DNA from: Tritrichomonas foetus
Taxonomy: Eukaryota > Parabasalia > Tritrichomonadida > Tritrichomonadidae
Reading direction: 5' to 3'
Length of the DNA stretch: 64,000 nucleotides
NCBI GenBank assembly: GCA_001839685.1
Contig: MLAK01000577.1
Location: forward strand, 37,754 to 101,753
Positions 1 through 9,315 of the stretch are shown here, piece after piece. Positions within the stretch are counted from its first letter, which is position 1; each line of letters opens with the position of its first letter. A model generated the notes under the pieces. The model did not search any database. It was not told where the DNA came from and saw only the letters and a list, made by a program, of their open reading frames with translations. Both the position numbers and the translations under genes were made by a program.

Positions 1-141
1 TTTTATGATATTCTTTCTTCTTTTATTTCTGGTAGTTGAGATCATACACGTAGAAAGAATCAGCTACTCTTCTAAAGTAAAAGAAAAGGAAAAGCGATAA
101 AAGTTGATGATATAAATCTATTTAGTAAAATACAAAACAAA

Positions 142-1506
142 TCAAAAAGATAGCAAATGGCCACGGACATTAAAAACAGATTCATTCCAAAAACTCGAAT
201 TTTCTTTTAAAAGGTGTGCTGCAGTGTTGAGCCAATCACCAAAAAATGAACTTGGTTGAATATCAATTTTTCTTTGATTATTTTTATTTGAGAAAGAAAT
301 ACCAGAAAATCCATTCCCACTTTTAGTTTTATTAAAAATAGTCCGGAAAATTTCTGTAATTTCATTTTTATCTCTATTATTTAACAATAAATTTCGAACA
401 TATTTCGCTTCAAATTCAAAATTATCATTCGTTGAGGCTCTTCGCGAGTAATAAGAAATATCTTCATCAATTATTCTGAGAATAGGATCATACTGATCTT
501 GATAGAATTTTGTTTGAGAAAATTGTTCTGAAAGTAATTGTTTTATGTTAATTGATTCAATCTTTAAGCTATCACACATATTCAATATATCAAAGTACGA
601 TTTAAATGCATTATTGTTCATTTCTACATCAGACTTATTGACTCCTGTCATGCTATCAAAGAAAATGCATTGCTTATTACTTTTTAAAAGTTTAGAAACC
701 AATTTTTTGGAATAATCTAAAAATATTTGCTTTTTCGTAATTTTGTATAAAGATAGAATTTCTGGTAGACCTGAAACAATATCATGAATAGAAGTTCCAT
801 TTTCCCATTCACGATCATATCCTTCTTTCGTTTGAAAGTTAATAATTGGTCTTGGAAAATAATATTTTTGTTCGATTTCAAAAATTAAATGCATACAATT
901 TTCGGCCAATTTTAAAAAGGATTTATCACGCGTTACCAAATACGTACCGATTAAAGAAGCAATTCCGCGATTCATAAGTTCATCATGATTAATGTTTTGT
1001 GTGAATGATTGACACTTGAAATTTTGAGAAATGATAGATTTAGCAGTTTTATATAATTTAGTTAAATTCAATAAATATAATGATTCTAAAGATTCGACAA
1101 TGGATGAATAAAATCCATACAAATTAAGACATTGACCAGAAATTGGCCTTATTTCATCAGAATTTTGGCAATGATTTAAAAATGAAGTAAAAGCAAACTC
1201 TGCAGCATTTCGAATTCTGTTTTCAAAAGATAAATTTTCATCATCAATTAATGGAATAATTTCAACTTGTGCTTTTGATTTGTTACTATTTTCTTGATTT
1301 TTATTCTTTTCTAAATTCAAATTGTGATTTTCTTTGCGATCATGATCCAAATTCAAATTGTGATTTTCTGAGATTGGAATATGGGAAAAAAGAAAGAAAG
1401 AGATAAAAATTGAACAAATACATGCAGATGCTATGAAAATCATTATTAGATCAGTAAAAGTATTGTTACATATCAAATGATTTCGATTTTTGCGATTAAT
1501 TCTCAT
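142..1506 (-). CDS. GH47-like alpha-mannosidase, type II membrane protein (divergent)
   Basis: 454 aa. A short basic cytosolic tail is followed by one membrane anchor (about residues 19-42), then an Asn-rich linker containing ENHNLNL twice, then a luminal domain from about residue 90. The luminal part follows the glycoside hydrolase family 47 plan: DEIRP (117-121, matching the family DEL.P acid motif), ESLESLYLL (138-146, matching D.LDTL), and QPSSFF (417-422, matching QPSFFLAET) near the C-terminus. Family members trim alpha-1,2-mannose from N-glycans in the ER or Golgi. Here the family-ending NTEAHP motif, whose Thr binds the catalytic calcium, appears as NVRGHL, and the RPE motif is not evident. 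The enzyme may therefore be weak or act as an EDEM-like lectin. Family assignment is from motif order only. It is divergent from the PAC2-like gene that starts 129 bp away. Confidence 0.6.
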   Translation of the reverse strand: MRINRKNRNHLICNNTFTDLIMIFIASACICSIFISFFLFSHIPISENHNLNLDHDRKENHNLNLEKNKNQENSNKSKAQVEIIPLIDDENLSFENRIRNAAEFAFTSFLNHCQNSDEIRPISGQCLNLYGFYSSIVESLESLYLLNLTKLYKTAKSIISQNFKCQSFTQNINHDELMNRGIASLIGTYLVTRDKSFLKLAENCMHLIFEIEQKYYFPRPIINFQTKEGYDREWENGTSIHDIVSGLPEILSLYKITKKQIFLDYSKKLVSKLLKSNKQCIFFDSMTGVNKSDVEMNNNAFKSYFDILNMCDSLKIESINIKQLLSEQFSQTKFYQDQYDPILRIIDEDISYYSRRASTNDNFEFEAKYVRNLLLNNRDKNEITEIFRTIFNKTKSGNGFSGISFSNKNNQRKIDIQPSSFFGDWLNTAAHLLKENSSFWNESVFNVRGHLLSF

Positions 1507-1635
1507 CCAACTTTTTCATCAAATAGAGACCGTTTAATTATAATATTTTCACATAACATTTCATCCAACTCACTAAAATAGTTCATATCAGTTTCAGAGA
1601 GTCAATTAAAGGTCAATTAATTAAAATTTTAGAAA

Positions 1636-2334
1636 ATGAAGTGGATTTCCATCGAAGGATCAGAACAGCCAAACTTCAAAGACTATTCATTAATTTTACC
1701 ATCATGTGGTGCAGCAAGTGGTGATCAGCTCACCATTGATGTTATCTGCGCCACTTTCGGGAAATTAGTTGGTCGAATCTTATCCGATAATTTAGATTTT
1801 GTCGCATCGCCAGACCCATTCAACGAAAACAGTAACCACATTGCTAGCAGTATCGATGCATATACATGCGATCTTCCGAAATTTGGACAAACACTCGTTT
1901 TACGTGTCGCTTCAAATCTTCCTTCATCAAAGAGAAAGATTCTCGATTATTCTAAAGAAATTGTCGAATTCACAGAAGTCGCCGGCATCACCCAGATACT
2001 CCTTATCAGATCAGTTTCCTCTGTTTTCTGCAATGACGCCCAAATCCATGGTTGGCCAAGGACGATACGCGCTTGGGGTCCGCTTACTGACAAGTTAGGT
2101 GAAAAACCACTAGAATCATATGATGAAACACAAGAGATGATTTCGGCGGCCGTTTACGGCGAACTTTGTGAATGCTTGAAAAGATTTGCGAAAATTCCAT
2201 TTTCTGTGCTCTTCGTGTTCATCCATGAGGGCGCAATTATGGAGAATGTTGTAACTGCAGCAAAAACAGTTGCTGGAACCGACCAATTAAAGGTGCCCGC
2301 ATCCTGGGAAAAGCTTTTCTCTCCAGGCCTTTAG
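1636..2334 (+). CDS. PSMG2: Proteasome assembly chaperone 2-like (PAC2 family)
   Basis: 232 aa, no signal peptide or membrane segment. The N-terminal pattern YSLILPSCGAASGDQLTIDV followed by ICATFGKLVGRI resembles the start of PSMG2/PAC2, where a hydrophobic strand leads into a G-x-QLA-DLLI helix. The length is close to the 230-260 aa of the family. Known members pair with PSMG1 to seat proteasome alpha subunits in the cytosol. The segment ITQILLIRSVSSVFCND fits the strand before the family's central helix. The start is the first ATG, and TCAATTAATT initiator-like words lie just upstream. Assignment rests on remembered family pattern; the less likely alternative is another PAC2-fold protein. 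Confidence 0.6.
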   Translation: MKWISIEGSEQPNFKDYSLILPSCGAASGDQLTIDVICATFGKLVGRILSDNLDFVASPDPFNENSNHIASSIDAYTCDLPKFGQTLVLRVASNLPSSKRKILDYSKEIVEFTEVAGITQILLIRSVSSVFCNDAQIHGWPRTIRAWGPLTDKLGEKPLESYDETQEMISAAVYGELCECLKRFAKIPFSVLFVFIHEGAIMENVVTAAKTVAGTDQLKVPASWEKLFSPGL

Positions 2335-2969
2335 AAAACTGATCATTATCTTTCCGCAGAAGCGTTTTTTATATATAAAAAATACATGATTTATTTTGTT
2401 ATGCTTTTTTCTCTTTTTTTAAAAAAGGTTAAATAGAAGGCTATAGGTGAGCAAGAAAGTAGGATTTTATCCAAAAAGGACGACTAATTTCACTCAATTA
2501 TTAAACAGCAATCAAATTTATTCGCATTTCGTAAAAACATTTTTTTAGTATATGTATTTTTATGTTATTTGTCATGAGTTATATATATGTAGTTAATTGT
2601 ATGTTATAAATTTCTAGAGAAGGTGAGATATTCTTATTTTATTATTTTATACGATCATAATTCATTCAATTAATGGACAAATAAGTGTTGAAAAAGTTTG
2701 ATATTTTCACTTCGAAAAGAACGCTACACATCATTATGTTGAATACCTGTTTTGGAAAAACCTCAGATTTCAATGTTGATTGAATATATCCACATTGATT
2801 ATATAAGCGAGTTATTCCATCATGATGATGGTCAATAATCAAGATTGCAATGCCAGAATTAAAATAAGACCAAATAAACTATGAATTTAGGTTTTAAGTT
2901 TGTGATTTGTGAAGTCTGTACGTTAAGTACATAGCTTTTTGTATAGGGATACCGTTTATCAAAAATTTA
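2335..2969. other. Intergenic, AT-rich, no gene
   Basis: No convincing reading frame or structured RNA seen. It carries the word GTACGTTAAG (2918-2927), which recurs before other plus-strand genes, and a TCAAAAATTTA initiator-like stretch abutting the next ATG. Confidence 0.6.
2918..2927 (+). promoter_or_regulatory. Recurring upstream word GTACGTTAAG (copy 1)
   Basis: Exact 10-mer 42 bp before the ATG at 2970. The same word lies directly before the ATG at 15640 and upstream of the CK1-like gene (59521-59530). A promoter role is inferred from recurrence only. Confidence 0.3.
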
Positions 2970-4646
2970 ATGTCTACAGATAATTCGAATTTTAGCTCCA
3001 CCTCAGGCAGCGTTGGGAGTGCCAGAAATAGCCACCAAAAACAATATAAAGCAATTTGTGAAGATTTACAGGCACGTCTTCGAATGGCTTTAAATCAATC
3101 AACAAATCATCAAAAGCAAATTCATTCACTCGAGCAGCAACTTTTTGACCAAAAAGATAACGTAAACCAATTAGAATTTGAAAAACATCAATTAAGTAGT
3201 CAAATAAATTCGCTAAACGAAGAAATTTCTATTCAGCAAACCAAAATTGCATTCATGAAAAAAGAAATCGATCAGAAAAAAGAAGAAAATCAAAAACTGA
3301 CAAATCAAGTCCAAGATTTAGAAACAATTAATCAAACAATCGTTTCTAAATTCAAATCCAAATCATCACAATTGAAACAATTGACACAAGTTTTTAAAGA
3401 AAATGATTATGAAAATACAATTTCGAATTTGACTTCTAAAAATGAAGATCTTAAGGCACAACTTTCAAAAGAAAAAGAAGAGAATTTGACTTATCAAACA
3501 CAAAACAAAACATTAAAATCACAAAACCAAATCCAAACAGAAAAAATTGAACGACTTAAAAAGAAACTACAAAATTTCGAAATTAACTCAAAAGATGTAA
3601 ATCAAATGTCATCAAAATTATCAAGCCTGACTCAAAAACTAACAGATAAAACAGACGAATATAAAGAACTCCTTCAAAAACATTCAAACTCACTTCGAAC
3701 AATTGACGAACTCCAGAGCAAGTTGAATGATTATCAAATAATCCAACAACAAAATCAACAATTGAAAATTCGTGTTGATTCTTTCACCAGTGAAAACAAA
3801 AAATTATATGAACAAATAATCAATATTGAAACAATTCAAAATGAAAATGATAGTTTGAAAGGCGAAATTTATAGCTTGCAAACACAACTGAAGCAAATTG
3901 AGAGGCTATCAAATGAAAATAATTCATTGAAAATGAGAATTAATGATCTTGAATTTCAAATTCAACAGAAAGTTGCAAAGGAAAAAATTGAAATTATTAA
4001 AAGTGATGATGATTACGTAAATGCTCTAAGAAATGAAATTAAAGAACTCAAAAATGAAAAGCAAAAAGCAAACGCAATCAGAATCGAAAGAGACACTCTC
4101 CTTCAGGATGTTCGAATTCTTGAAGAGAAAGTAAACAGACTTCGCTCAATCGAATCTGAAAATGTAGAATTAAAACTTCGAATTGATACGTTAACTGATG
4201 AAATAAGCTCTGGAAAGCAAAGAGAAAATCGATTGAATGAAAATATTCAATGCCTCATGAAAGATAGGCAACGACTTGAAATTGTTCGAAATAAATTATT
4301 GAAAATTGAAGACGAAGTCGATGATCGACAAGTGAAAGAACAACAACTTTTATATCAAGTTGACTTCTTTAAGAGCCAAGTACGAGAACAGAAATTACAG
4401 ATTGATCGATATGAAGAAGAAATTCACTCTTTACAAACTGAGCTATTCAAATATAAAGAGAAAAGTGCACAGTTTATAGCTGCAGAACAACGTAGATCAA
4501 GACATAAATCGCGAATTAATAGTCACGCTCAAAAAATCATGCATCAACTTGAAAAGGAGAAAGAAAAGAATATGAAAGCTCAATCAAAAATCAAAAATTT
4601 GGAACATACTGTAAATAAATACAAAGTGGAATTCGAAATGTTTTGA
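2970..4646 (+). CDS. Long coiled-coil protein
   Basis: 558 aa, very rich in Lys, Glu, Gln, Asn and Leu. After a Ser/Gly/Asn-rich head (residues 1-28) almost the whole chain (about 30-555) has heptad-like spacing of Leu, Ile and Val, as in two-stranded coiled coils of cytoskeletal, basal-body or golgin proteins. There is no signal peptide, membrane segment or catalytic motif. The last segment is basic (RRSRHKSR, about residues 512-519), which could bind nucleic acid, tubulin or membranes. Similarity to named coiled-coil proteins would be compositional, so I give no specific function. The start is the first ATG, with TCAAAAA 9 bp upstream. Confidence 0.75.
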   Translation: MSTDNSNFSSTSGSVGSARNSHQKQYKAICEDLQARLRMALNQSTNHQKQIHSLEQQLFDQKDNVNQLEFEKHQLSSQINSLNEEISIQQTKIAFMKKEIDQKKEENQKLTNQVQDLETINQTIVSKFKSKSSQLKQLTQVFKENDYENTISNLTSKNEDLKAQLSKEKEENLTYQTQNKTLKSQNQIQTEKIERLKKKLQNFEINSKDVNQMSSKLSSLTQKLTDKTDEYKELLQKHSNSLRTIDELQSKLNDYQIIQQQNQQLKIRVDSFTSENKKLYEQIINIETIQNENDSLKGEIYSLQTQLKQIERLSNENNSLKMRINDLEFQIQQKVAKEKIEIIKSDDDYVNALRNEIKELKNEKQKANAIRIERDTLLQDVRILEEKVNRLRSIESENVELKLRIDTLTDEISSGKQRENRLNENIQCLMKDRQRLEIVRNKLLKIEDEVDDRQVKEQQLLYQVDFFKSQVREQKLQIDRYEEEIHSLQTELFKYKEKSAQFIAAEQRRSRHKSRINSHAQKIMHQLEKEKEKNMKAQSKIKNLEHTVNKYKVEFEMF

Positions 4647-5183
4647 GCTATGAAAGCTATCTTATGAGGATCGACCAATCCTTCAATGTTTTCATGTTTC
4701 TTTTGTTTACATGAAAGCGCTTTTATTTGTATGTAAATATTATTTTTTTTAATCAATTTTATTATATCTTATAATTTCTGCATTTATAATGTATCATTTT
4801 ATTATTTTTTCCTTCTTTGAGGGTTTGTTTTCAATTTCTATTTACTTTTCATTTTGTTGCTATTTCTTATAGGACTAATCATGAAAATATTATGGCATTT
4901 TTCAAACATTATCATTATTGAGAAAATATGTTTAAGATAATGGCAATGAAAGTTTTATAATAGGAAATGACATTATTCGGCTTGGAATGGGAACAAATTT
5001 CAATAACTTTGACATCATTTCCATACCATCAAAAATAAACTAGTCAATTCCATCGTAAACTATTCAATATCGAAAACTTTAAAATCTTGATTTTAATCGA
5101 CCATAGTGAAAATCATTCAATTCTAAGAAAAAATTGAATCCTTTTCTACACGACCAAAAGAAATCAAAATTTATAATTCTAAA
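4647..5183. other. Intergenic, no gene seen
   Basis: AT-rich spacer between two co-directional genes. It has T-rich 3' sequence after the coiled-coil gene and TCAAAATT just before the next ATG. Nothing else recognised. Confidence 0.6.
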
Positions 5184-6029
5184 ATGACGCTTCCGTGCAA
5201 CACCTGTAAGATTCGTTTTAATGAACGTTCCGAGTTGATGGCACACTATAAAAGTGATTTACATAGAACAAATTTAATTTTACAATCAAATCACCAGCCA
5301 ATTTTAACGCAAGAACAATACGATCAAATGAAGGCTGAAGAAGCCAGTAAGAATCCACCACCAGAAGAACCAGTCGACAACAAAGAAGAAGAGGACGATG
5401 ATGATGATTTCGATGAAGATGATGTTCGAGATATTCCTGATACCGAATGTTTATTCTGCGGCCAAAAATTCGACACTGCTGAACTCGCCTATGAACATAT
5501 GACCACTCACGGTTTCAGAATTCCTTATCCAGACAAGTTGAAAGATCGAGAAGGATTATTCCAATATTTAGGCGAAAAAATTGGCGTTGGAAACTGCTGT
5601 CTTGAATGCAGTAAACAATTCAGGTCATTGAACGCGTGTCGCGACCACATGCGTGGCAAATATCATTGCGCATTCGAATTCGACGAAGAGTATGAAGATT
5701 TCTATGAAGCCGAGACAGGAATCGTTCCAGTTAACTACACAATTGATGAAAACGGCGAAATGCATCTTCCGAACGGCCACATCATCGGCCACAAGATGTA
5801 TCAGAGATACTACAAGCAGAGGATCAGGGACCCAGAGGACATCATGAAAGGACGAAGGGTTGCCATCGAAGGCCCGACGAAGCCCCGCCAGTCAATTTCC
5901 ATCGACAGAGATAAGATTTTACAAAAACGAGAGTACTTCAAACAGAAGTACATTTCAAAGGGACAGAGAAGGCTCGTTTCAAAGGACTATCACCCATTCT
6001 CCGATATTCACAGAGGTAACGGTAGTTAA
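5184..6029 (+). CDS. REI1: REI1/ZNF622-family cytoplasmic 60S maturation factor
   Basis: 281 aa with three C2H2-type zinc fingers in the REI1 arrangement. Finger 1 is at residues 5-27 (C5, C8, H21, H27). An acidic linker follows (about 67-82). Finger 2 begins CLFCGQKF and ends with H..H before FRIPYPDKL, and finger 3 is CLECSKQF...H...HC. The intervening GLFQYLGEKIGVGNCCLECS is a strong family signature. Known members (yeast Rei1/Reh1, human ZNF622) bind the exit-tunnel side of cytoplasmic pre-60S particles and release export factors such as Arx1. The protein is shorter than yeast Rei1 (about 393 aa), mainly in linkers. The basic C-terminus fits rRNA contact. Family assignment is firm; REI1 versus REH1 is not resolvable. 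Confidence 0.88.
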   Translation: MTLPCNTCKIRFNERSELMAHYKSDLHRTNLILQSNHQPILTQEQYDQMKAEEASKNPPPEEPVDNKEEEDDDDDFDEDDVRDIPDTECLFCGQKFDTAELAYEHMTTHGFRIPYPDKLKDREGLFQYLGEKIGVGNCCLECSKQFRSLNACRDHMRGKYHCAFEFDEEYEDFYEAETGIVPVNYTIDENGEMHLPNGHIIGHKMYQRYYKQRIRDPEDIMKGRRVAIEGPTKPRQSISIDRDKILQKREYFKQKYISKGQRRLVSKDYHPFSDIHRGNGS

Positions 6030-6522
6030 GCAACATTTTAATGTGGTTAACTGTTACTGGTTAACTAATTATTTTGAATGTATAGAAATATTGAATATAT
6101 TTGAATTATTCAATTTAATTGACTCACTAAAACAATTTTTATAAAACATTTTATGTTATTTTTAAACATTAGGGCTGCTGATTCATGACAATAAATGATA
6201 ATGATCAAGCAATGGGTCTTAATATTGTTCATGAAAAGAGGATTCGAGTTTTGTAAAAAAATGAACATTATCATAATTGGACAGAAAAAGTTTTTTTCAC
6301 TTAAATACAAATTTGTGAGCATGTGTCAATGAAAAAAAATCATCGGAAATCGATCATTGTATATCAGTAAATTTATTTCTATTTATTTCTCCAAAAAAGT
6401 TTATAGAAAATATTTTATTTTAACAAATTTCTTAATACATTATCAAAAAAATTGAAATAATATATTCAATTTTGACTTAGAGCAAAATAATTTATTCAAA
6501 ATTACAGAATTTATTCTGGTTA
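6030..6522. other. Intergenic, no gene seen
   Basis: AT-rich spacer. A 70-codon frame on the minus strand here has random-looking composition and was discarded. A TTCAAAATTACAG initiator-like word lies just before the next start. Confidence 0.55.
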
Positions 6523-9078
6523 ATGCTGATATTCCTTATCCTGATGCACCATGTGTCAGCAGATAATGGATTTCCATCTGTGAAACTTCCACATGGTGGT
6601 ATCTTCAATTGGCTCAATGCATTGTCAATTTGGAGAAAACCATTCAATAATAAAAATATTTTCGGTTTCACAACAAATTCATCAGAACCAGATCTTAGAA
6701 TGATGATTGATGACATCATTGATTTTTTGAATTTAACAGATAAAAACTTTTCTGGTGAAATTGATGATATCATTAATATGAGGAATGATACCAATTCTAC
6801 ATATATATATGATGATTCTGAAGTTTATAGTGAGAGTAATTCTGGTATTGATGATAAAGATGAAACTCAAACAGATAAGTGTTTTGGCCTTTACGGCAAC
6901 AGTTTACAGCTCTGTCGAACACTTGGATTGGCTATCCATTCAGAGGATATCGGAATCAAGCAAGAACACATGAATATTTTCATTGCCAATATAGTGGGAT
7001 ATATACCAACTGTATTTTTCCTATTAATTTTAACAATTGGATCTATTATATATTATATTGTTCAAATGTCACTCTCATACAAATTTTTCAAACCAGTTGA
7101 AACAACAAAACCAGCTATTTATAGTATTATTATTTTTTATTCAGGCGATTTTTTAGTTTTTCTGTCTGCTATTTTTTATTTGGTTGCTTTTACTGGAATA
7201 AATCATATGTTTCAATCTTTTAATGAATTTGATACAATCATTCCACGAATTACTCATTCTTTAGCCACTTCTCTAATTTCCCTCGTTGATTATGGGATTC
7301 CTGACAGTTTGGGTCCAACAATAGAATTATTTCTTGGAATTTGTAATTCAACAAGTGAATATCTTTCAAATTTAACAGACTCGTTTATTACCCCTACATA
7401 TACTATTCAAACAACCATAACATCAAATAATGAAAGTGATATGGGTGTTTTTGGTATTTTTTCTTTAAAAATACAACCAGTTTCAAATCAACTTTACACT
7501 TCAATGAAAAAGTATCATGAATTAGATGATATTCCGAGATATTTCAATGATCAAGACTTCGCACCTTATCAAAACATAATTCATTATTTATTAACAGCAG
7601 AAATTCATTTTGCAAAGGTTGTTATTGATATTAATACTCTTTTAAATTATTTCAGAGATATCTTAATTCCATTAAAGAAATATGTGGTTGATATTAGAAA
7701 TCAAAACATTTCTGATCATAATATTACAGTTAATGAATTTTTAAGTAATGTTCAAAACACAAGTATTGAAGATTTTTATGCACTTCAACATCTAGATAAA
7801 AAAGCAGCAGCAGCTAATCCAGAATGGACTGCAATTTGTATTTTTTATTATATTGTTGGAGTATTTTTCCTTCTGACTCCTATTGGTTTAGGTTTTGTGT
7901 TTTTATTGCATAATAAACTTTCGATATGTATCGCTAATACTATCGCTATATGTCCTTTAATTTCTACAATTTTAATGTTTGTTTGCTCTTTTCTATTCAC
8001 TGGAATTGGTTTTGCAGATTCGATCATTTCTGAGAAATTGGAACCTTCACTTGATTACTTTTTGGATCGAGTGATTGAGAAAACTATTCCTGAAAGAGTA
8101 ATATATATTGCACCAATAGAGATTTCTTCACATTCTAATGGAAACTTTAATGGAACAATTCATTTAAGTGATATTGTTTTCCCGCATCCCTTAGATATGA
8201 TCCAACAATTTATAGAATCTGATGATGATACTGGTATTGCTGATGCTTTTAATTTACCAGATATTATAAAAATGGATAATTATGGCGAAGAACTTGGTAG
8301 ATTTTTGGTTTTACTTGGACAAAATTTCACATTGGGCCAATCTATCAATAAAGGACTAGATACTGTTCAACAACTTTTTAAGTATGTTGAAAATTTCCCT
8401 CAAGAAGTTGATGGATATTTCAATTGGGGAGTTCCAATTTCGTTAACTACAAAGAAACTGAGAGACGATATTCAATTGAAATGTCCAGAAGCAATGAACG
8501 AACTTGATGTTTATTTAAATGAAATTGATTCTTATGTGTCTTTAATGAATAGTCAATATCAGATTGCTCTTCATGAAATATATTATTCTTTACCAAACGC
8601 ATTAGGTAAAATTGAATCTGAATTATCATCATACATTTCATCAGTAATGAATTATTTAGGCATGTCAATTGAACATGCTTTGAAGTCTGTCTATCCAGTT
8701 CTAAATACAATAGAAATAGCTCCTATTTTAGGACCTTATGCCATTATACGAAATGTGTTTTTATATGATCTTGCATTTACATCAGCATATATTTCATGTT
8801 CAGGTCATTTAATGATGGTTGGATTTATTGTTGTCGTAACAATGATGTGGATTCGAAGGAAAGGAATGCTACCAATAAAAGTCACCGCTCAATCAAGCGA
8901 AGATATGCAAGATTACAACGATGAAGATCAAAGTGAAAAAGATAAATCGCATTCTCATTCTGATTCTAAAAGTAAATCCAAAATGAAAACAAAAAGTAAA
9001 ACAAGGACAAAATCTAAAACAACATCAGAGCCCATTTCAAAAATTATATCATCAGATTCATCATCTTCAATACCTTAA
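6523..9078 (+). CDS. Five-pass membrane protein with prominin-like topology
   Basis: 851 aa. A signal peptide (MLIFLILMHHVSA) is followed by an acidic, N-glycosylatable extracellular N-terminus. Hydrophobic segments lie at about 152-182, 200-224, 436-462, 470-497 and 752-777. This gives two paired membrane hairpins, two large extracellular loops (about 225-435 and 498-751) with several N-x-S/T sites, and a cytosolic tail (778-851) made of KSKSK/TKSK repeats. Order, spacing and length match the prominin (CD133) family, five-pass glycoproteins of membrane protrusions. Sequence identity to prominin cannot be judged here; the call is topological. Alternatives are a tweety-like protein or a parabasalid-specific family. 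The start is the first ATG and gives a clean signal peptide. Confidence 0.55.
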   Translation: MLIFLILMHHVSADNGFPSVKLPHGGIFNWLNALSIWRKPFNNKNIFGFTTNSSEPDLRMMIDDIIDFLNLTDKNFSGEIDDIINMRNDTNSTYIYDDSEVYSESNSGIDDKDETQTDKCFGLYGNSLQLCRTLGLAIHSEDIGIKQEHMNIFIANIVGYIPTVFFLLILTIGSIIYYIVQMSLSYKFFKPVETTKPAIYSIIIFYSGDFLVFLSAIFYLVAFTGINHMFQSFNEFDTIIPRITHSLATSLISLVDYGIPDSLGPTIELFLGICNSTSEYLSNLTDSFITPTYTIQTTITSNNESDMGVFGIFSLKIQPVSNQLYTSMKKYHELDDIPRYFNDQDFAPYQNIIHYLLTAEIHFAKVVIDINTLLNYFRDILIPLKKYVVDIRNQNISDHNITVNEFLSNVQNTSIEDFYALQHLDKKAAAANPEWTAICIFYYIVGVFFLLTPIGLGFVFLLHNKLSICIANTIAICPLISTILMFVCSFLFTGIGFADSIISEKLEPSLDYFLDRVIEKTIPERVIYIAPIEISSHSNGNFNGTIHLSDIVFPHPLDMIQQFIESDDDTGIADAFNLPDIIKMDNYGEELGRFLVLLGQNFTLGQSINKGLDTVQQLFKYVENFPQEVDGYFNWGVPISLTTKKLRDDIQLKCPEAMNELDVYLNEIDSYVSLMNSQYQIALHEIYYSLPNALGKIESELSSYISSVMNYLGMSIEHALKSVYPVLNTIEIAPILGPYAIIRNVFLYDLAFTSAYISCSGHLMMVGFIVVVTMMWIRRKGMLPIKVTAQSSEDMQDYNDEDQSEKDKSHSHSDSKSKSKMKTKSKTRTKSKTTSEPISKIISSDSSSSIP

Positions 9079-9315
9079 AAGAAATATAAGCCAATCAAAT
9101 CTCACCCAATTTCAACCAAAAATGGAGTTTGCACAGTTTCTCAAATTAAAATTATAAATGAAGCAAAATCGATTGATGATAACCGAATTGGCACCTAATC
9201 ATTCTTCCAATCAAAAATACCATGTTTTTATACTAATTTTGTTTGTATTTAAAGATAAATTACTAATGAAACTAATTTAATTATACCATGTTTTTACTAA
9301 CAAATTTTGCTATAT

